The position numbers and the translations under genes are program-made. Shown in pieces: positions 61,768 to 64,000 of a stretch of DNA of 64,000 bases. Position 1 is the first letter of the stretch. Every line of letters begins with the position of its first letter. Source of the stretch: Micromonospora narathiwatensis (lineage in GTDB: Bacteria; Actinomycetota; Actinomycetes; Mycobacteriales; Micromonosporaceae); contig NZ_LT594324.1 in the NCBI RefSeq assembly GCF_900089605.1, forward strand, positions 1,798,001 to 1,862,000. Reading direction: 5' to 3'. The notes beneath the pieces are model-generated. The model ran no database searches, was not told the DNA's origin, and saw only the letters and a program-made list of their open reading frames with translations.

Positions 61768-62696
61768 GCACCCCCATCGTCTACGACTGCGACCCGGGCA
61801 ACGACGACGCGTTGGCCGTCCTCGCGGCCGTCGGGCACCCCCGGCTCGACCTGCTGGCGGTCACCACCGTGGCCGGTCACCTGGTGGCGGAGCACACCGC
61901 CCGCAACGCGGCGATCGCCCTGGCCGCCGCTGGTTCGGCCGTCCCGGTCAGCCGCGGCAGCGCGCTGCCGCTGGTCCGGGACCAGGTGCTCGCCGGGATC
62001 CTCGACCTGGAGCAGGGGCTGGACCGGGTCCGGGAGGACCTGCCGGCCGTGGCCCTCGACCCGCGCCACTCCGTCGACCTGATCATCGACACCGTGCGGG
62101 CCCGGCCCGGCGCCGTGCTGGTCGCCACCGGACCGCTGACCAACGTCGCCACGGCGCTGCGCAAGCACCCGGCCGTCGCCGACGACCTGGCCCGGATCAT
62201 CACCCTGAGCGGCGCCTGGGGTCTCGGCGGCAAGACCGCGGCGGCGGAGTTCAACGTGTGGTGCGACCCGGAGGCGGCGGCGGTCGTCTACGCGGCCCCG
62301 GTGCCGGTCACCGTGCTGCCCACCGAGGCCAGCGGCGGCGTACCCGTCGACGAGGACCTCGTCTCCCGGGTGGCGCGACTGCCCGGCCCGGCCGCCGCCC
62401 TGGCGGTGGAACTGCTGAAGTCGCTGCGCGGCACCCACCGCAGCAATATCCTCGGGCCCACCCCGGTGCCGCTCAACGACCCGTGCGCCGTCCTGTACGC
62501 CGCCGACCCCGCGCTCGGCGAGCTGGTTCGGGTCCGCGCCGACGTGGAGCTGGCCGGCCGCCACACGTACGGGCGGACGGTCATCGACCTCGGCGGTCGC
62601 AGCCCCGAGCCACCCAACGTCGACGTGGTGATCCGCCTGGACGCCGCCGCCGTGCGGGACGCGCTGGTCGACAGCCTCCGCCGGCTCACCCCCTGA
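61764..62696 (+). CDS. Nucleoside hydrolase (inosine-uridine preferring type)
   Basis: 310 residues from a GTG overlapping the permease stop. The calcium-binding D-x-D-x-x-x-D-D signature is 'YDCDPGNDDALAVL' at the N-terminus. 'ATGPLTNVATAL' and 'GGKTAAAEFNVWCDPEAAAVV' (conserved N-x-x-x-D-P-E-A block) complete the active site, and 'LNDPCAVLY' supplies the late conserved Asp. It splits the N-glycosidic bond of imported nucleosides into base and ribose. Base preference cannot be read from the sequence. Confidence 0.95.
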   Translation: MSTPIVYDCDPGNDDALAVLAAVGHPRLDLLAVTTVAGHLVAEHTARNAAIALAAAGSAVPVSRGSALPLVRDQVLAGILDLEQGLDRVREDLPAVALDPRHSVDLIIDTVRARPGAVLVATGPLTNVATALRKHPAVADDLARIITLSGAWGLGGKTAAAEFNVWCDPEAAAVVYAAPVPVTVLPTEASGGVPVDEDLVSRVARLPGPAAALAVELLKSLRGTHRSNILGPTPVPLNDPCAVLYAADPALGELVRVRADVELAGRHTYGRTVIDLGGRSPEPPNVDVVIRLDAAAVRDALVDSLRRLTP

Positions 62697-62750
62697 CGTC
62701 CACCGAACCCGTACCACAGCAACACCCTGGCACCGAAAGGAACCAATACC

Positions 62751-63509
62751 GTGACCCGCAAATCGGTCCTCATCGCCGGCGAGTCCTGGACCGTCCACAG
62801 CATCCACCAGAAGGGCTTCGACAGCTTCACCACCACCGAGTACGCGGAGGGGGTGCAGTGGCTGCGGCAGGCCCTGGAGGACGGTGGCTGGCAGGTCAGC
62901 TACCAGCCGGCGCACGTGGCGGCCACCGACTTCCCGAGCACCGTCGAGGAGCTGAACGCGTACGACTGCGTGATCATCAGCGACGTCGGCGCCAATACCT
63001 TCCTGCTGCACCCGGAGACCTTCACGAAGTCGGTGCCGCGCCCGGACCGCCTCGCCGTGCTGCGCGACTGGGTACGGGGTGGGGGAGGCGTCATCATGGT
63101 CGGCGGCTACCTCACCTTCCAGGGCATCGACGCCAAGGCCCGCTACGCGGGCAGCGCCATCGAGGACGCCCTGCCGGTGACCATGCACCCGTACGACGAC
63201 CGCGCCGAGCGCCCGGCGGGCGTCACGCCCGCCGTCCGGCTCCCGGAGCACCCGGCGATCCGGGGCGTCACCGGCACCTGGCCGGACCTGCTCGGCTACA
63301 ACGTCGTACGGCCCCGGCCGGAGGCTGACGTGGTCGTCACCGTCGACGCCGACCCGCTCGTCGTCGCCTGGGACCACGGCCGGGGACGCGGCCTGGCCTT
63401 CACCTCCGACTGCGGCCCCCACTGGGCGCCGCCGACCTTCGTCGACTGGGACGGCTACGCCCCGCTCTGGCAGCAGATGGTGTCCTGGACCGCCGGGGAA
63501 GGACGATGA
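62751..63509 (+). CDS. Class-I glutamine-amidotransferase-like (ThuA-related) protein
   Basis: 252 residues from a GTG with AAAGGA ahead. The flavodoxin/GATase-like fold shows in 'VLIAGESWTVHSIHQKGFDS', 'YDCVIISDVGANTFLLHPE', 'LRDWVRGGGGVIMVGGYLTF' and 'GLAFTSDCGPHWAPP'. The Cys of true glutaminases is not in the usual elbow, so it is probably a ThuA-type domain rather than an amidotransferase. Such proteins occur in sugar and nucleoside utilisation operons; the reaction is unknown. The next gene overlaps its stop (ATGA). Confidence 0.8.
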   Translation: MTRKSVLIAGESWTVHSIHQKGFDSFTTTEYAEGVQWLRQALEDGGWQVSYQPAHVAATDFPSTVEELNAYDCVIISDVGANTFLLHPETFTKSVPRPDRLAVLRDWVRGGGGVIMVGGYLTFQGIDAKARYAGSAIEDALPVTMHPYDDRAERPAGVTPAVRLPEHPAIRGVTGTWPDLLGYNVVRPRPEADVVVTVDADPLVVAWDHGRGRGLAFTSDCGPHWAPPTFVDWDGYAPLWQQMVSWTAGEGR

Positions 63510-64000
63510 CGATGGTTCCGCTCAACGTCGCGACGTGGGGAGCGGCGGGCGGTCCGGTCTGCGTGTGCCTGCACGGCATCACGGCCAACGCCAGCTCCTG
63601 GACCCGGCTCGGGCCGCGCCTGGCCGAACTCGGTTTCCGGGTGCTGGCCCCCGAGCTACGGGGGCACGGCGAGAGCCCGAAGACCGCCGACGGGTACGAC
63701 ACGGAGACGCTGCTGGCGGACCTCGCCGCCGTCGTACCGGCGCAGCCGCACGTGCTGATCGGGCACTCGTTCGGCGGCTACCTCGCCCAGGAGGCGGTGC
63801 TGCGCGGCGTGTTCCGGCCCCGCGCGCTGATCCTGGAGGACCCGGTCTCCCACCAGCCGGACCAGGAGGTGCCCACGGCGATGCTGGCGTACGACCGTAC
63901 GCACCTGCCCCGCGACATCGAGGGGACCATGGCGCTGAACCCGCACTGGACCCGGCTGGACGCCGCCGGGAAGGTGCTCAGCCTCGAACAGGTCAACTGG
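63506..64000 (+). CDS. Alpha/beta hydrolase, N-terminal part (cut by window edge)
   Basis: 165 residues are present from ATG at 63506 and the frame is still open at base 64000. It shows the oxyanion-loop motif 'VCLHGITANASSW', 'LAPELRGHGES' and the nucleophile elbow 'LIGHSFGGYLAQ' (Ser around residue 91). The Asp/His of the triad lie beyond the edge. It is coupled to the preceding gene and belongs to the nucleoside operon. An esterase or amidase acting on a modified nucleoside or its breakdown product is possible but unsupported. Confidence 0.9.
   Translation, partial: MTMVPLNVATWGAAGGPVCVCLHGITANASSWTRLGPRLAELGFRVLAPELRGHGESPKTADGYDTETLLADLAAVVPAQPHVLIGHSFGGYLAQEAVLRGVFRPRALILEDPVSHQPDQEVPTAMLAYDRTHLPRDIEGTMALNPHWTRLDAAGKVLSLEQVNW

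Overview
The window looks like chromosome of a high-GC filamentous actinomycete, most likely Micromonosporaceae (Micromonospora-like). The reasons are very high GC at third codon positions, many GTG and one TTG start, dense 4-base stop/start overlaps, several Sec/Tat-secreted hydrolases with ricin-type lectin tails, and an actinobacterial-type (group 1h) [NiFe] hydrogenase locus. Taxonomy is inference; there is no rRNA or other marker gene here.

Layout. 1-6190: right edge of a small non-ribosomal peptide type cluster built from free-standing enzymes: two condensation proteins (the first cut by the window edge), an MFS exporter, an adenylation enzyme, and divergently a carrier protein plus a cytochrome P450. 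6287-10308: a mobile-element pile-up. An IS607-type element with a 50-aa HTH remnant of tnpA and a frameshifted tnpB has been split by a complete IS1380-family element with visible 15-bp terminal repeats and a CTTAG target duplication. 10557-17728: secreted proteins (ParB-fold, DUF305, LVIVD-repeat, M36 fungalysin), several followed by strong hairpins. 17866-20020: a decayed stretch with a broken membrane protein, the C-terminal scrap of an IS607-type serine recombinase, a PhoX-like pseudogene and an IS5-like scrap around an intact RibD/DHFR-like reductase. 20029-26639: two MmcQ/YjbR proteins, a GH5 glycosidase, a DrrAB-type ABC exporter and a large membrane protein with a serine hydrolase motif.

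26854-40505 is a complete-looking hydrogenase locus. A plus-strand arm carries a PadR regulator, two GmhA-like SIS proteins flanking a variant HypC, and HypF. The convergent minus-strand arm carries a large uncharacterised protein, maturation protease, HypA, small and large subunits, a NifU-like protein, DUF5947, a 67-aa protein, a 33-aa DUF6893-type protein, HypC, HypD and HypE. Almost all genes overlap or nearly touch, implying two operons. No hypB is present. The small subunit has Asp in place of one cluster-ligating Cys, as in oxygen-tolerant actinobacterial hydrogenases that oxidise trace H2.

40645-55774: RecD2 helicase, a thioesterase, a PHP-family CehA/McbA-like protein, a D-Ala-D-Ala carboxypeptidase, an M14 metallopeptidase, a beta-propeller lipoprotein, two small membrane proteins, and a divergent GH29/GH64 pair with palindromic operators between them. 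56002-64000: a LacI regulator with a tandem operator, then an apparent nucleoside uptake and salvage operon (BMP lipoprotein, ATPase, two permeases, nucleoside hydrolase, glutamine-amidotransferase-like protein and an alpha/beta hydrolase running off the end).

The strongest observations are the nested transposon with base-level resolution, the accessory small proteins and paired SIS/variant-HypC unit of the hydrogenase locus, and the free-standing amino-acid-modifying NRPS set.
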